Assembly: GCF_002979515.1 (NCBI RefSeq)
Contig: NZ_PCPA01000003.1
Span: forward strand, 124,001-188,000
Length of the DNA: 64,000 nucleotides
Origin: Microbacterium sp. MYb54
Lineage (GTDB): Bacteria > Actinomycetota > Actinomycetes > Actinomycetales > Microbacteriaceae
Direction of reading: 5' to 3'
Shown here piece after piece: positions 9,012-17,319 of the stretch. Under the pieces are notes generated by a model. It was not told where the DNA came from, ran no database searches, and worked only from the letters and a program-made list of their open reading frames with translations. Numbering within the stretch: position 1 is the stretch's first letter; every line of letters starts with the position of its first letter. The position numbers and the translations under genes were made by a program.

Positions 9012-10079
9012 GTGACCGAGTCCCCCCGCTTCCGCCCCGATGTCCCCGAGCTGCACCGTCCGTATGCCGCGGACGAGAGCCGCTACCAGCAGTTCGCCTA
9101 CCGTCAGGTCGGCACGTCCGGCCTCTACCTGCCCCCGATCTCACTCGGGCTGTGGTGGAACTTCGGCGACAACATCCCGCTCGACAACCAGCGCGCGCTG
9201 CTGCGCCACGCGTTCGACCGCGGCATCACGCACTTCGACCTGGCCAACAACTACGGTCCGCCTTACGGCTCGGCCGAGAAGAACTTCGGGCGCATCTTCG
9301 CCGAAGACTTCCGTCCGTACCGCGACGAGCTGATCATCTCGTCGAAGGCCGGCTGGGACATGTGGCCGGGCCCGTACGGCGACTTCGCGAGCCGCAAGTA
9401 CATCCTCGCCAGCGCCGAACAGTCGCTCACGCGCATGGGCCTCGACTACGTCGACATCTTCTACTCGCACCGGGTCGACCCCGTGACGCCGATCGCTGAG
9501 ACGGTCGGCGCGCTCGACACGCTCGTGCGTCAGGGCAAGGCTCTCTACGTCGGCATCTCGTCCTACAGCGCAGAGCGCACGGCAGAGGCCGTCGCGGTCG
9601 CGAAGGATCTCGGCACCCCGCTGGTCATCCACCAGCCGGCCTACTCGATCCTCAACCGCTGGGTCGAAGACGGCCTCACCGACACCCTCGAGCAGACGGG
9701 CCTGGGCGCGATCGCCTTCACCCCGCTGGCCCAGGGGCTGCTCACCGACAAGTACCTCGGCGACGGCACCGCCGAGCGTGCCCAGAAGCGCGGCTCGCTG
9801 CCCGAGGGGCACCTGACCGACGAGGCCGTGCAGACGCTCCGTTCGCTGAACGAGGTCGCGAAGGGGCGTGGCCAGTCGCTCGCGCAGCTCGCCCTGCAGT
9901 GGACGCTGCGCAACCCCGTGGTGGCCTCCGCGCTGATCGGCGCCTCGCGTCCCGAGCAGCTCGATGAGAACATCGCGGCTGTGAACGGCCCCGAGTTCAC
10001 ATCGGAAGAGCTCGCCCGCATCGACGAGCTCGCCGGGGCCATCGACGTCAACCTGTGGGCGAAGTCTTCGGAGCTGTGA
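9012..10079 (+). CDS. Aldo/keto reductase, YghZ/glyceraldehyde-3-phosphate-reductase-like
   Basis: A 355-residue NADPH-dependent (beta/alpha)8 oxidoreductase of the large AKR group that includes E. coli YghZ. The catalytic Asp, Tyr, Lys and His are seen in FDLANNYG, SSKAG and YSHRVD. The C-terminal cofactor loop is present around ALIGASRPEQL. The opening CPRFRPDVPELHRPYAADES-type extension is typical of this subgroup. The GTG start lies 9 bp after rsmA. It stands between rsmA and ispE, which are often adjacent, so it is probably an insertion into that block. Physiological substrate unknown; detoxification of reactive aldehydes is known for the family. Confidence 0.9.
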   Translation: MTESPRFRPDVPELHRPYAADESRYQQFAYRQVGTSGLYLPPISLGLWWNFGDNIPLDNQRALLRHAFDRGITHFDLANNYGPPYGSAEKNFGRIFAEDFRPYRDELIISSKAGWDMWPGPYGDFASRKYILASAEQSLTRMGLDYVDIFYSHRVDPVTPIAETVGALDTLVRQGKALYVGISSYSAERTAEAVAVAKDLGTPLVIHQPAYSILNRWVEDGLTDTLEQTGLGAIAFTPLAQGLLTDKYLGDGTAERAQKRGSLPEGHLTDEAVQTLRSLNEVAKGRGQSLAQLALQWTLRNPVVASALIGASRPEQLDENIAAVNGPEFTSEELARIDELAGAIDVNLWAKSSEL

Positions 10080-10086
10080 CCCGATC

Positions 10087-11019
10087 ATGAGCCATGCCGC
10101 GTTCACCGATTCCGTGCACGTGCGCGCCCCGGGGAAGATCAACGTCTTCCTCGGGGTCGGCGGGCGGCATGACGACGGCTACCACGCGCTGGCGACGGTC
10201 TTCCAGGCGGTCTCCCTCTATGAGGATGTGATCGCGCGCGCGGCCGACGACTTCTCCGTGACGGTCTCCGGCGTGGAAGACATCGATGCGGTCCCGCTCG
10301 ATGACCGCAACCTCGCGATGCGCGCGGCCAAGCTGCTCGCCGTCGCCGTGGATCACCGGGGTGGAGTCGCCCTGGAGATCCGCAAGAGCGTCCCTGTCGC
10401 AGGTGGCATGGGCGGCGGCTCGGCAGATGCCGCGGCCGCTCTCGTCGCCTGTGACGCACTGTGGGGCACCGGCCTGTCTCAGGCACGCCTGCATGACCTC
10501 GCGGCCCGTCTCGGCGCCGATGTGCCGTTCGCGTTGCACGGTGGCACGGCGGTCGGCACGGGGCGCGGCGATCAGCTCAATCCGGCGCTCGCGCGCGGAC
10601 GCTTCGACTGGATCCTGGTGCCCAGCGAGCAGGGGCTCTCGACGCCCGTGGTCTACGAGCGCCTCGACCTGCTGCGCGAGGAGGAGGGTGCGCTCGCCGA
10701 CGATCCGCTTCCCTCGCTCGACGTGCCGATCCCGGTGCTCCAGGCGCTGCGGTCGGGCGAGCCGGCGCAGCTCGCCGAGACGCTCTTCAACGACCTGCAG
10801 GCTGCGGCTCTCTACGAGCGCCCCGACCTCGCCGAGACGATCCGGCAGGGGATCGCGGCGGGTGCGCTGCAGGGCATCGTGTCGGGCTCCGGGCCAACAG
10901 TCGCCCTTCTCTGCCCCGATCCAGAGACGGCGCAGGATGTGCAGTCTTCCCTGCGTGAGACCGGGTTCGACCCACTGCACGTGCACGGCCCCGTTCCGGG
11001 CGCGCGCATCATCGGCTGA
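10087..11019 (+). CDS. ispE: 4-diphosphocytidyl-2-C-methyl-D-erythritol kinase
   Basis: A GHMP kinase of 310 residues that phosphorylates CDP-ME in the MEP isoprenoid pathway. It has the N-terminal APGKINVFLGVG (KxN catalytic Lys), the ATP loop PVAGGMGGGSADAAAAL and the C-terminal GIVSGSGPTVALL. It starts 7 bp after the aldo/keto reductase stop. Sequence after its stop holds short repeats (see 11057). Confidence 0.96.
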   Translation: MSHAAFTDSVHVRAPGKINVFLGVGGRHDDGYHALATVFQAVSLYEDVIARAADDFSVTVSGVEDIDAVPLDDRNLAMRAAKLLAVAVDHRGGVALEIRKSVPVAGGMGGGSADAAAALVACDALWGTGLSQARLHDLAARLGADVPFALHGGTAVGTGRGDQLNPALARGRFDWILVPSEQGLSTPVVYERLDLLREEEGALADDPLPSLDVPIPVLQALRSGEPAQLAETLFNDLQAAALYERPDLAETIRQGIAAGALQGIVSGSGPTVALLCPDPETAQDVQSSLRETGFDPLHVHGPVPGARIIG

Positions 11020-11056
11020 CAGATACCCTTCTGGCCCGCATCCGTCTGGCGTCCTT

Positions 11057-11113
11057 CCCCCTGCTTCGGCATCCGCCCCCTGCTTCTGGATCCGCCCCTG
11101 CTCCGGCATCCGC
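11057..11113. repeat. Three imperfect ~19-bp tandem repeats downstream of ispE
   Basis: The unit CCCCTGCTTCGGCATCCGC recurs three times in a row with one or two changes each (11057-11076, 11077-11095, 11096-11113). The 194-bp gap between ispE and the next gene holds nothing else recognisable except the downstream gene's leader. Confidence 0.75.
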
Positions 11114-11213
11114 GGTTCATCCGGTGTTCATCGATTCCTGTGATCGGTAGTCGTGGCGCCTGAATAACCTGGCGTCACACCCATCAGGGAAGCATCGTTC
11201 AGGAGGAGTGATC

Positions 11214-11633
11214 ATGGGACTTTTCAACAGGAAGTCGTCGCAGGACCGTCAGGAAGAGGCTCTGCAGATGGCCGATGACATCGCCGCGGGCCGGGGTTTC
11301 ATGGGCAAGATGACCAAGGCGTTCATGGGGAGCGAGTTCACCGAGGCCATGCAGCAGGCGACCTCGTCGATCCACCAGGCCGAGCACGTCGCGGCATTGC
11401 GGGCGGCCGGCGTGCCGACCCAGACCGTGACGGTGCTCGGGCTGCAGGACACGGGTCAGACCGTGAACGACAACCCGCACATCGTGCTCACTCTGCAGCT
11501 CGGCGCGCAGGCGGTCGCGGTGCAGGCGCTCGTCTCGCGTCTGGAGATCCCGCGGGTGGGGGAGCAGGTGCTGGTCATGAACGACCCGCAGAGCGGCGCG
11601 GTGCTCTACGCCGGGCTCGCGCCACGGACCTGA
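11214..11633 (+). CDS. Small conserved-looking cytosolic protein of unknown function
   Basis: A 139-residue protein with no signal peptide or membrane segment. The N-terminus (MGLFNRKSS) and a helical stretch rich in Met, Gln and Ala to about residue 60 are followed by a beta-rich half with spaced Val/Leu pairs (TVTVLGLQDTGQTVNDNP and LVMNDPQSG). The latter pattern resembles C-terminal parts of other small actinobacterial proteins, but I cannot name a family. The ATG at 11214 was chosen because AGGAGGAG at 11201-11208 gives ideal spacing; the in-frame GTG at 11208 overlaps that site. Confidence 0.8.
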   Translation: MGLFNRKSSQDRQEEALQMADDIAAGRGFMGKMTKAFMGSEFTEAMQQATSSIHQAEHVAALRAAGVPTQTVTVLGLQDTGQTVNDNPHIVLTLQLGAQAVAVQALVSRLEIPRVGEQVLVMNDPQSGAVLYAGLAPRT

Positions 11634-11663
11634 TGGTTCAGGCCGAGACCTCTCTGGAGACCG

Positions 11664-12125
11664 CTACTCCGCCTGCAGCAGTGCGCTCACCCGGTACGGG
11701 ATGACTTCGCGCAGGAACAGGCTCGTCGAGGTGCGGAGGATGCCGGGGCACAGGCGCACGACCTCGGCCACGCGGTAGAGGTCTTCAGGGCTCTTCGCGA
11801 CGACGCGCAGCAGCAGGTCGGTGTCGCCGGCGGGGGCGAAGCACTCCAGCACCTCGGGGACCCGGCTGAGCGCGTCGATCGCGGCGGTGATCTGGTGCTG
11901 GTCGAGCTCGACCAGGATCGAGGCCGCGACACCGCGACCCAGCGCCTGCGGGAGGATGCGGGAGCTGTGCGCGCGCAGGTACCCGCCGGATTCGAGTCGG
12001 TCCAGCCGGGCATGCACCGTGCCGCGGGCGAGGTTCAGATCCTGGGCGATCAGGGCCACGGGTCGGCGGGGGTCGGTGTCGAGGACCGTGAGGATCCTCC
12101 GGTCGGTCTCATCGAGGTTGGCCAT
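11664..12125 (-). CDS. Lrp/AsnC-family transcriptional regulator
   Basis: A 153-residue feast/famine regulator. The N-terminal winged HTH (LDETDRRILTVLDTDPRRPV to about residue 60) is followed by the RAM/AsnC ligand domain, ending VVRLCPGILRTSTSLFLREV. The ATG at 12125 is preferred; a TTG at 12176 would add 17 residues not expected for the family. Upstream, TGATCGGATCGATCA near 12161-12175 is nearly palindromic and may be an autoregulatory site. It is convergent with the small gene before it. The target and ligand are unknown. Confidence 0.88.
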   Translation of the reverse strand: MANLDETDRRILTVLDTDPRRPVALIAQDLNLARGTVHARLDRLESGGYLRAHSSRILPQALGRGVAASILVELDQHQITAAIDALSRVPEVLECFAPAGDTDLLLRVVAKSPEDLYRVAEVVRLCPGILRTSTSLFLREVIPYRVSALLQAE

Positions 12126-12412
12126 TCCGATCACCGTCGCCTTCGTCGTGGGGTCGCGACTGATCGGATCGATCAATCAGAACTCACTCTATGGTCTGAA
12201 TGATCGCCGTGTGTTGAGATGAGTGTCAGATACGCAGGGTGTCGGTCACGAGCGGACACCACGCGCACTCGATCGCCGAGGCCACGAGCCGTACGAGCCG
12301 AGTGCAGACGGCGACGGGCCACGAGCCTCAGCCGGCCCCGTCCCCGCAGCAGCCTCTTCGAGCAAGGGGGGCGGGGCAGGCACAATCCCCTGATGTCAGT
12401 ATCGTCCGCGCT
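12126..12412. other. Intergenic region between the Lrp-type and PucR-type genes
   Basis: About 290 bp carrying the 5' leader and promoter of the Lrp-type gene (AT-richer around 12170-12200). Beyond that I see no gene, RNA or clear terminator. Confidence 0.5.
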
Positions 12413-14083
12413 TCAGTCGTGGGGAACGAGCAGGCGCAACTGAACCATGGCCGAGAACCGGGCTTCCGGATCGGTCAGATCGAGTCCGCTGATCTCCGAC
12501 AGTCGGCGCAGCCGGTATCGGAACGTGTTGGGGTGCGTGTAGACCCGTGCCGCAGCCACCGCGACATCACCGAAGGCGTCGAGCCAGGCCCGCAGCGTCT
12601 CCACCAGATGCGTGCCCTTCTCCCTGTCCTGCGCCAACAGCTGCGCGACAGGACCGGTGGGCTGATCGCCACGGGCCCGGACGAGGTCGCCGAGCTCGAC
12701 CAGCAGCGCCTCCATCTGCACGGCGGTGAACCGTGCGACGGGTTCGCGCGACGACGCCTGGCGGACCACCCGGAGTGCCCGGTCGGCGTTCGCGCGCGAT
12801 GACGGGATGACGGCCGTGTCATCCGCCACGGTGCCGACGCCGATGCGGATCTCACTGGTCGACCCGAGGCGTCCGAGGAAGTCGGTCGCCACGCGTGCGG
12901 CGCGGCTGTCCGCATCGCTGCGTTCGACGTCGGTGTCGGCATCACCCTGCTCAGGGCGGATGCCGACGACCGCGTACACGACGTTGCCGATGACGGCCAC
13001 GGCCGAGCGGAGGTACACAGCTCCCAGGTGCACGGCGAAGGCGTCGGCGATCCGCTGCCGCTCGGCCACTCCGCGGGCTCCGGCTGAGGGCTCGTCGTCG
13101 GCCTCCTCCGCGGCGGAAAGTGCGAGCACCACGCAGCGGTGATCGCTCAGACGCAGTCGCGCCGTGGCATCCGCAGCACCCGGTCCTCCCTCGAGGATCG
13201 TGGCGAGCAGGTCGGCACGCAGTCGGCGCTCGACGTCGGCACCCGCTCGCAGGCGCAGCATGTGCAGGGCCACGAGGCCGGCGGAGTCTTTGAGCGCCCG
13301 CACGCGATCGGGGGAGAGCGGCTCCTGCACCGCGGCCCAGATCGACCCGAGGATCTCATCGCCTGCGCGCACCGCCAGCGCGACGCGGGGGAAGGAGGGG
13401 AGGCCTTCGGTGTTGAGCACCGGACCGACGTCGATCGGATCCTCGCTGCGGTACAGCTCCTGGAAGACGCCTCGCTCTTCGAGCTGCCGGGCGAACCGCT
13501 CCGGCACCTGCCGTCCGAGCACGGTCTCGATGCGCGCGGGGTCGGCTTCGTGCTGGCGCCCCGAGAAGGCGACGACCCGCGAATTGCGGTCCTCGATCGT
13601 GACCGGGGCGTTCAGCAGGGTGGCGATCGCGTTCGCGAGGGCGAAGAGGTCACCGGAGGGCATGCCACCCAGCGTCGTGGCCGCTTGATCTCCGACGTCG
13701 CCCTCGGCGATGAGCGACCGCAGCATCGCCGCCAGCTGCGCCCACGAAGCCCCTCGGGTGAGGGCGAGGACCGGGATGCCGGTGGCTTCGGCGGCTTCGC
13801 GGACCGGCTGTTCCGCCCGCACCGGAGCGCGCAGCACGAGGGCTGAGGCGTGCTGGGCGGCGAGGGTCCGCAGCAGGTCTGCGATCTCGTCGGGATCGCT
13901 CAGTCCGACGCCAAGCACAAGGGCGCCACGCATCGGCATCGCGTCGTCGAGGACGTCGTGGATGACGACCGTCTCGATCTCGGCGTCGTCGTCGACCGCA
14001 CCGCTCACGACCTCGAGCAGGGTGTTGCCGAGGTCTTCGATGACTCGGCCGAGGCTGGCGCGGGGCCTGGTCGTCACTGACAT
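12413..14083 (-). CDS. PucR-family transcriptional regulator (CdaR-like)
   Basis: A 556-residue regulator. It has an N-terminal sensory PucR domain (about 1-120), a GGDEF-like middle region (about 300-420) and a C-terminal HTH_30 with VYTHPNTFRYRLRRLSEISG. PucR relatives control purine, proline and other amino-acid catabolism in response to a ligand. The start at 14083 (MSVTTRPRASL) was chosen because upstream in-frame sequence lacks family similarity and holds an 11-bp inverted repeat suited to an operator. It lies directly downstream of the D-amino-acid cluster on the same strand, so it is the best candidate regulator of that cluster. Confidence 0.9.
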   Translation of the reverse strand: MSVTTRPRASLGRVIEDLGNTLLEVVSGAVDDDAEIETVVIHDVLDDAMPMRGALVLGVGLSDPDEIADLLRTLAAQHASALVLRAPVRAEQPVREAAEATGIPVLALTRGASWAQLAAMLRSLIAEGDVGDQAATTLGGMPSGDLFALANAIATLLNAPVTIEDRNSRVVAFSGRQHEADPARIETVLGRQVPERFARQLEERGVFQELYRSEDPIDVGPVLNTEGLPSFPRVALAVRAGDEILGSIWAAVQEPLSPDRVRALKDSAGLVALHMLRLRAGADVERRLRADLLATILEGGPGAADATARLRLSDHRCVVLALSAAEEADDEPSAGARGVAERQRIADAFAVHLGAVYLRSAVAVIGNVVYAVVGIRPEQGDADTDVERSDADSRAARVATDFLGRLGSTSEIRIGVGTVADDTAVIPSSRANADRALRVVRQASSREPVARFTAVQMEALLVELGDLVRARGDQPTGPVAQLLAQDREKGTHLVETLRAWLDAFGDVAVAAARVYTHPNTFRYRLRRLSEISGLDLTDPEARFSAMVQLRLLVPHD

Positions 14084-14127
14084 GAGCACAGGGCCCAGGC
14101 TAGGGGGCGACCGCCGGTGGGGGAACT

Positions 14128-14188
14128 GTGGGGCACGACGAAATCGTATCGACTCTTGGTCGATCTCGACAGGATCATCGTGCCCCAC
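14128..14188. promoter_or_regulatory. Perfect 11-bp inverted repeat in the pucR-like promoter
   Basis: GTGGGGCACGA at 14128-14138 is mirrored exactly by TCGTGCCCCAC at 14178-14188, with 39 bp between. The arms flank the likely promoter of the PucR-type gene, just after the racemase stop. This could be a looping autoregulatory operator; it lacks a T-tract, so it is not an obvious terminator. Confidence 0.5.
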
Positions 14189-14207
14189 GAGGGAGGTCAG
14201 TCCCCGC

Positions 14208-15314
14208 TCAGAAGGTGATCCACTCAGTGCGCACGGTCACGGCATCCAGCGCGTCCGGGTCGGGCGTGACGCCGATCCCGGGGCCCGTGGGAACAGTGAG
14301 CGTGCCGTCCTCGACGACGAACGGCTCGGTGATGTCGCGCGCGTAGTAGCGACCGGACCCCGAGGTGTCGCCGGGGAGCGTGAATCCCGGGAGAGCTGCG
14401 AGAGCGACGTTCGCCGCGCGGCCGATCCCGGTCTCCAGCATCCCGCCGCACCACACCGGGATGTCGTTGGCCACGCACACATCGTGGATGCGGCGCGCTT
14501 CGAGGTAGCCGCCGACCCGGCCGGGCTTGATGTTCACGATCGAGCATGCCCCGAGCGCGATGGCATCCGCGGCGGCACGGGCCGAGACGATCGACTCGTC
14601 GAGGCACACCGGGGTGGTGATGGCCTTGGCGAGCTGGGCGTGACCGAGCAGATCCTCCTCGTCGAGGGGCTGCTCGATCAGCAGCAGGTCGAACGGGTCG
14701 AGCTTGGCGAGGTGTCGGGCATCACCGCGGTGGTAGGCGGTGTTCGCGTCGACCTGCAGCAGCACGTCGTCGCCGAAGCGCTCGCGCACCGCGCGCACGG
14801 GGTCGATGTCCCAACCCGGCTCGATCTTCAGCTTGATGCGCACGTACCCCTCGTCGAGGTAGCCGCCCACAGCATCGAGCAGTTCGGGGATGGAGTCCAT
14901 GATGCCGACCGAGACACCGCAGTCGACCCGGTCGCGCACGGCTCCGAGTTCGCGCGAGAGCGGCACCCCGGCGGCCCGCAGCTCGGCGTCGAGGATCGCC
15001 AGCTCGACGGCGGCCTTCGACATCCGGTGCCCCTTGAACTTCGCGAGCGCGGGGGCGACTCCACCGGCATCCAGGTCTTTCACCTGCGCGAGCGCCGGCA
15101 GCAGGAATCGGGTGATCACATCGACACTCGCCTCGACGTACTCGGAGGAGTACAGCGGGTCGTTCATCGCGACGCCCTCGCCCCAGCCCTCCGCCTCGTC
15201 GGTGACCGCCCTGACCACCAGTGCCTCACGCACGGTCTGCACGCCGAACGATGTCCGAAACGGCGACACCAGCGGCATCTCGATCACACGTAGCTCGAAT
15301 CCGGTGAGCTTCAT
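14208..15314 (-). CDS. N-succinylamino acid racemase (NSAR/OSBS subfamily of the enolase superfamily)
   Basis: A 368-residue enolase-superfamily enzyme. The catalytic pair Lys161-x-Lys163 (RIKLKIEP), metal ligands Asp189, Glu214 (IEQPL) and Asp239 (CLDES), and Lys263 (NIKPGR) are all present. Numbering equals that of the Amycolatopsis NSAR/OSBS, and the NSAR-associated Arg266 is there. GGMLETGIGRA and the PGDTSGSGRY segment are subfamily hallmarks. No other men gene is nearby. The gene follows a COG3375 GNAT (ATGA overlap) and an M20 peptidase, the known partners in D-to-L amino acid conversion. Racemase rather than o-succinylbenzoate synthase is therefore favoured; dipeptide epimerase is less likely. 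Confidence 0.9.
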   Translation of the reverse strand: MKLTGFELRVIEMPLVSPFRTSFGVQTVREALVVRAVTDEAEGWGEGVAMNDPLYSSEYVEASVDVITRFLLPALAQVKDLDAGGVAPALAKFKGHRMSKAAVELAILDAELRAAGVPLSRELGAVRDRVDCGVSVGIMDSIPELLDAVGGYLDEGYVRIKLKIEPGWDIDPVRAVRERFGDDVLLQVDANTAYHRGDARHLAKLDPFDLLLIEQPLDEEDLLGHAQLAKAITTPVCLDESIVSARAAADAIALGACSIVNIKPGRVGGYLEARRIHDVCVANDIPVWCGGMLETGIGRAANVALAALPGFTLPGDTSGSGRYYARDITEPFVVEDGTLTVPTGPGIGVTPDPDALDAVTVRTEWITF

Positions 15315-16186
15315 CCCTGATCTCCTCTGTCGATGGTGTACGCGCCGGAGCGGTCGAAGGAGAGCACACGCCCGCCACCCTCCAGCGATGATCCGAGCGT
15401 CTCGCGCAGCGCCAGACGCCACGCGGTCGCCCGTGCGGGCTCGGTGAGGCGCAGGGTCTCGATGTCGCGCGGCAGCGCCACCCGCACGAGGCGCGCGTCG
15501 GTGCGATGCCGGAGGGGCCCGAGATCCTCGCCCACGCTGAGCAGCGGCTCGGCAGCGGCGATGTCTTCGCCCGCGACGGCCGGCTCCCCGTGACAGGCGG
15601 CCACGACCCGGGGATCGCGCACGTACCAGGTGACCAGCATCCGATCGGTGTCGTCGGCCCCGTTGAGGGCATCGGCCATGTGTCCGTAGAAGTTGCGGTG
15701 GTACGACGTCGGCGTCGCGGCCAGCTTCACGAGGTTGAAGTGCGCGTTCCGGCTGATGAGCGGATCGAACGTCCAGGAGATCTCGTCGAGCCCCTCCTCC
15801 ATCGCCCAGGCGCGCTGATGCACCTTCAGGGCGAAGCCGACGCTGCGCCCGCGCATCCGTGAGGAGACGCCGGCGATGTGACTGTGCAGGGCGCGCTGAT
15901 CAGGGGCAGCGAAGAACCCGAAGCAGGCGCCGACCAGCTCGTCGTCCTCGAACGCCCCGCCCACGTAGCTGCCGGCCTTCGACAGCGCACGCAGCGTCTC
16001 GACGTTCACGGGCGAGTTCTCGCCCTCCTTGGTCCAGATGCTCTGGAACAGGTCGGCGACCCTGGCGAAGTCGCCCACATCCTCGAGCAGTCGGATCTCC
16101 ACCCCCGCCATCGATGCGGCAGCGCTCGCCGCATCGGCGGCCTCCTGGGGTGAGGCGCTGAAAGCTGCGGCATCCGTCATGCTCAT
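15311..16186 (-). CDS. GNAT N-acyltransferase, COG3375 type (probable D-amino acid N-succinyltransferase)
   Basis: A 291-residue acyl-CoA-dependent transferase. The GNAT core spans about residues 30-190, with LHSHIAGVSSRMRGRSVG in the acyl-CoA loop region and the group-specific ISWTFDPLISRNAHFN and NFYGHM segments. In Geobacillus a protein of this group next to NSAR transfers succinyl groups from succinyl-CoA to D-amino acids. Here it overlaps the racemase start and the M20 stop by 4 bp each, so the three are translationally coupled. The acyl donor (succinyl rather than acetyl) is inferred from this context. Confidence 0.87.
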   Translation of the reverse strand: MSMTDAAAFSASPQEAADAASAAASMAGVEIRLLEDVGDFARVADLFQSIWTKEGENSPVNVETLRALSKAGSYVGGAFEDDELVGACFGFFAAPDQRALHSHIAGVSSRMRGRSVGFALKVHQRAWAMEEGLDEISWTFDPLISRNAHFNLVKLAATPTSYHRNFYGHMADALNGADDTDRMLVTWYVRDPRVVAACHGEPAVAGEDIAAAEPLLSVGEDLGPLRHRTDARLVRVALPRDIETLRLTEPARATAWRLALRETLGSSLEGGGRVLSFDRSGAYTIDRGDQG

Positions 16187-17319
16187 GCCCTTCCTCCGGC
16201 CGGCGCTTCTCGACCGGCCAGCGCCGAGGAGATCAGTCCCTGCAGCAGCAGGATGCGCTCGGGGATCATCGCGACGACCACGTGCTCGTCGTCGGCGTGC
16301 GCGCCGCCGCCCACCGCACCCAAGCCGTCGAGGGTCGGCACGCCGATTCCGGCGGTGAAGTTGCCGTCGGAGGCTCCGCCCACCGCGACGCCTGCGAACG
16401 GCGCCAGTCCGGCGGTCTCGGCGATCGTCACGGCCGCTGCGAAGAGCTCCGCCGAGGCGTCGGGCTCCATCGGCAGACGATTCGCGCCGCCCTCCACGCG
16501 CACGGACGCGCCGGGGAGCGTGGCCGGGATCGCGCGGAGAGCCGCGTCGACCCTGTCCTGCTCCGCGATGGTGCGCACGCGGACATCGACCGCGAACTCC
16601 GCCGCTGCCGGCACCGTGTTCGTGGTGCTGCCGGCCCGCACGAGCGTCGGGGTCACGCTCGTGCCCGCCGACGCGTCACCGAGCTCGGCGATCGCGAGGA
16701 GAAGGTGGGCCGTCTCGATCGCGGCGTTCACCCCGCGTTCCGGTTCGAGCCCGGCGTGAGCCGCCCGGCCGGAGACATGCACCCGGTAGAGCGACACGCC
16801 CTTGCGCGCGATCTTCACAGCTCCGCCGTCGGCCGAGGCCTCGAGCACGAAAGTCGCGGCGCAGCCGAGCGCCTCCTGCTCGATCAACGCGCGCGAGCTG
16901 GGGGAGCCGAGCTCCTCGTCGCCCGTGATCAGGATGCTGACGCCGGTGCGATCGGGCAGCGCCGCCACGGCGTGCAGGGCCATCACGACGCCGGTCTTCA
17001 TGTCGAAGCATCCGGGGCCACGGAGCACACCGTCTTCGATGCGGAACGGCAGCCGCTGCAGCGAGCCGAGCGGCCAGACGGTGTCGTGGTGCCCGAGGAG
17101 CAACACGGCGGGCTCGCCGAACCGCCAACGCAGGTGCGTGCGCCCGTCGATCACGATGCGCTCGGGCGCGACACCCAACAGCCGTTCGCCGAGGCTTGCG
17201 ACGACGTCGGCGCTCCGGGCGACCGCGTCGAGGTCGTCGGACGGCGACTCGCAGGAGACGAGGGTCTCGATGTCGGCGAGGACCAGGTCGAGGTCGACAT
17301 CCGCCTGCACGGTCATCAC
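16183..17319 (-). CDS. M20-family metallopeptidase (probable N-succinyl-L-amino acid desuccinylase)
   Basis: A 378-residue dinuclear zinc hydrolase of the glutamate-carboxypeptidase/ArgE type. It shows LLLGHHDTVWPLGS (metal His and Asp), GPGCFDMKTG (bridging Asp), TGDEELGSP (catalytic Glu pair) and a C-terminal GGASDGNF/GGGAHADDE with metal His. The dimerisation domain lies in the middle (about 180-285). Overlap of 4 bp with both neighbours places it in the operon. In the NSAR pathway an M20 enzyme removes succinate from the L-isomer and so makes the conversion irreversible; that role is inferred here. Confidence 0.9.
   Translation of the reverse strand: MMTVQADVDLDLVLADIETLVSCESPSDDLDAVARSADVVASLGERLLGVAPERIVIDGRTHLRWRFGEPAVLLLGHHDTVWPLGSLQRLPFRIEDGVLRGPGCFDMKTGVVMALHAVAALPDRTGVSILITGDEELGSPSSRALIEQEALGCAATFVLEASADGGAVKIARKGVSLYRVHVSGRAAHAGLEPERGVNAAIETAHLLLAIAELGDASAGTSVTPTLVRAGSTTNTVPAAAEFAVDVRVRTIAEQDRVDAALRAIPATLPGASVRVEGGANRLPMEPDASAELFAAAVTIAETAGLAPFAGVAVGGASDGNFTAGIGVPTLDGLGAVGGGAHADDEHVVVAMIPERILLLQGLISSALAGREAPAGGRA

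Noticed and set aside
14208..15314. menC (o-succinylbenzoate synthase for menaquinone)
   Set aside because: No other men gene is near, and the GNAT and M20 partners plus Arg266 fit N-succinylamino acid racemase; dual activity cannot be excluded.
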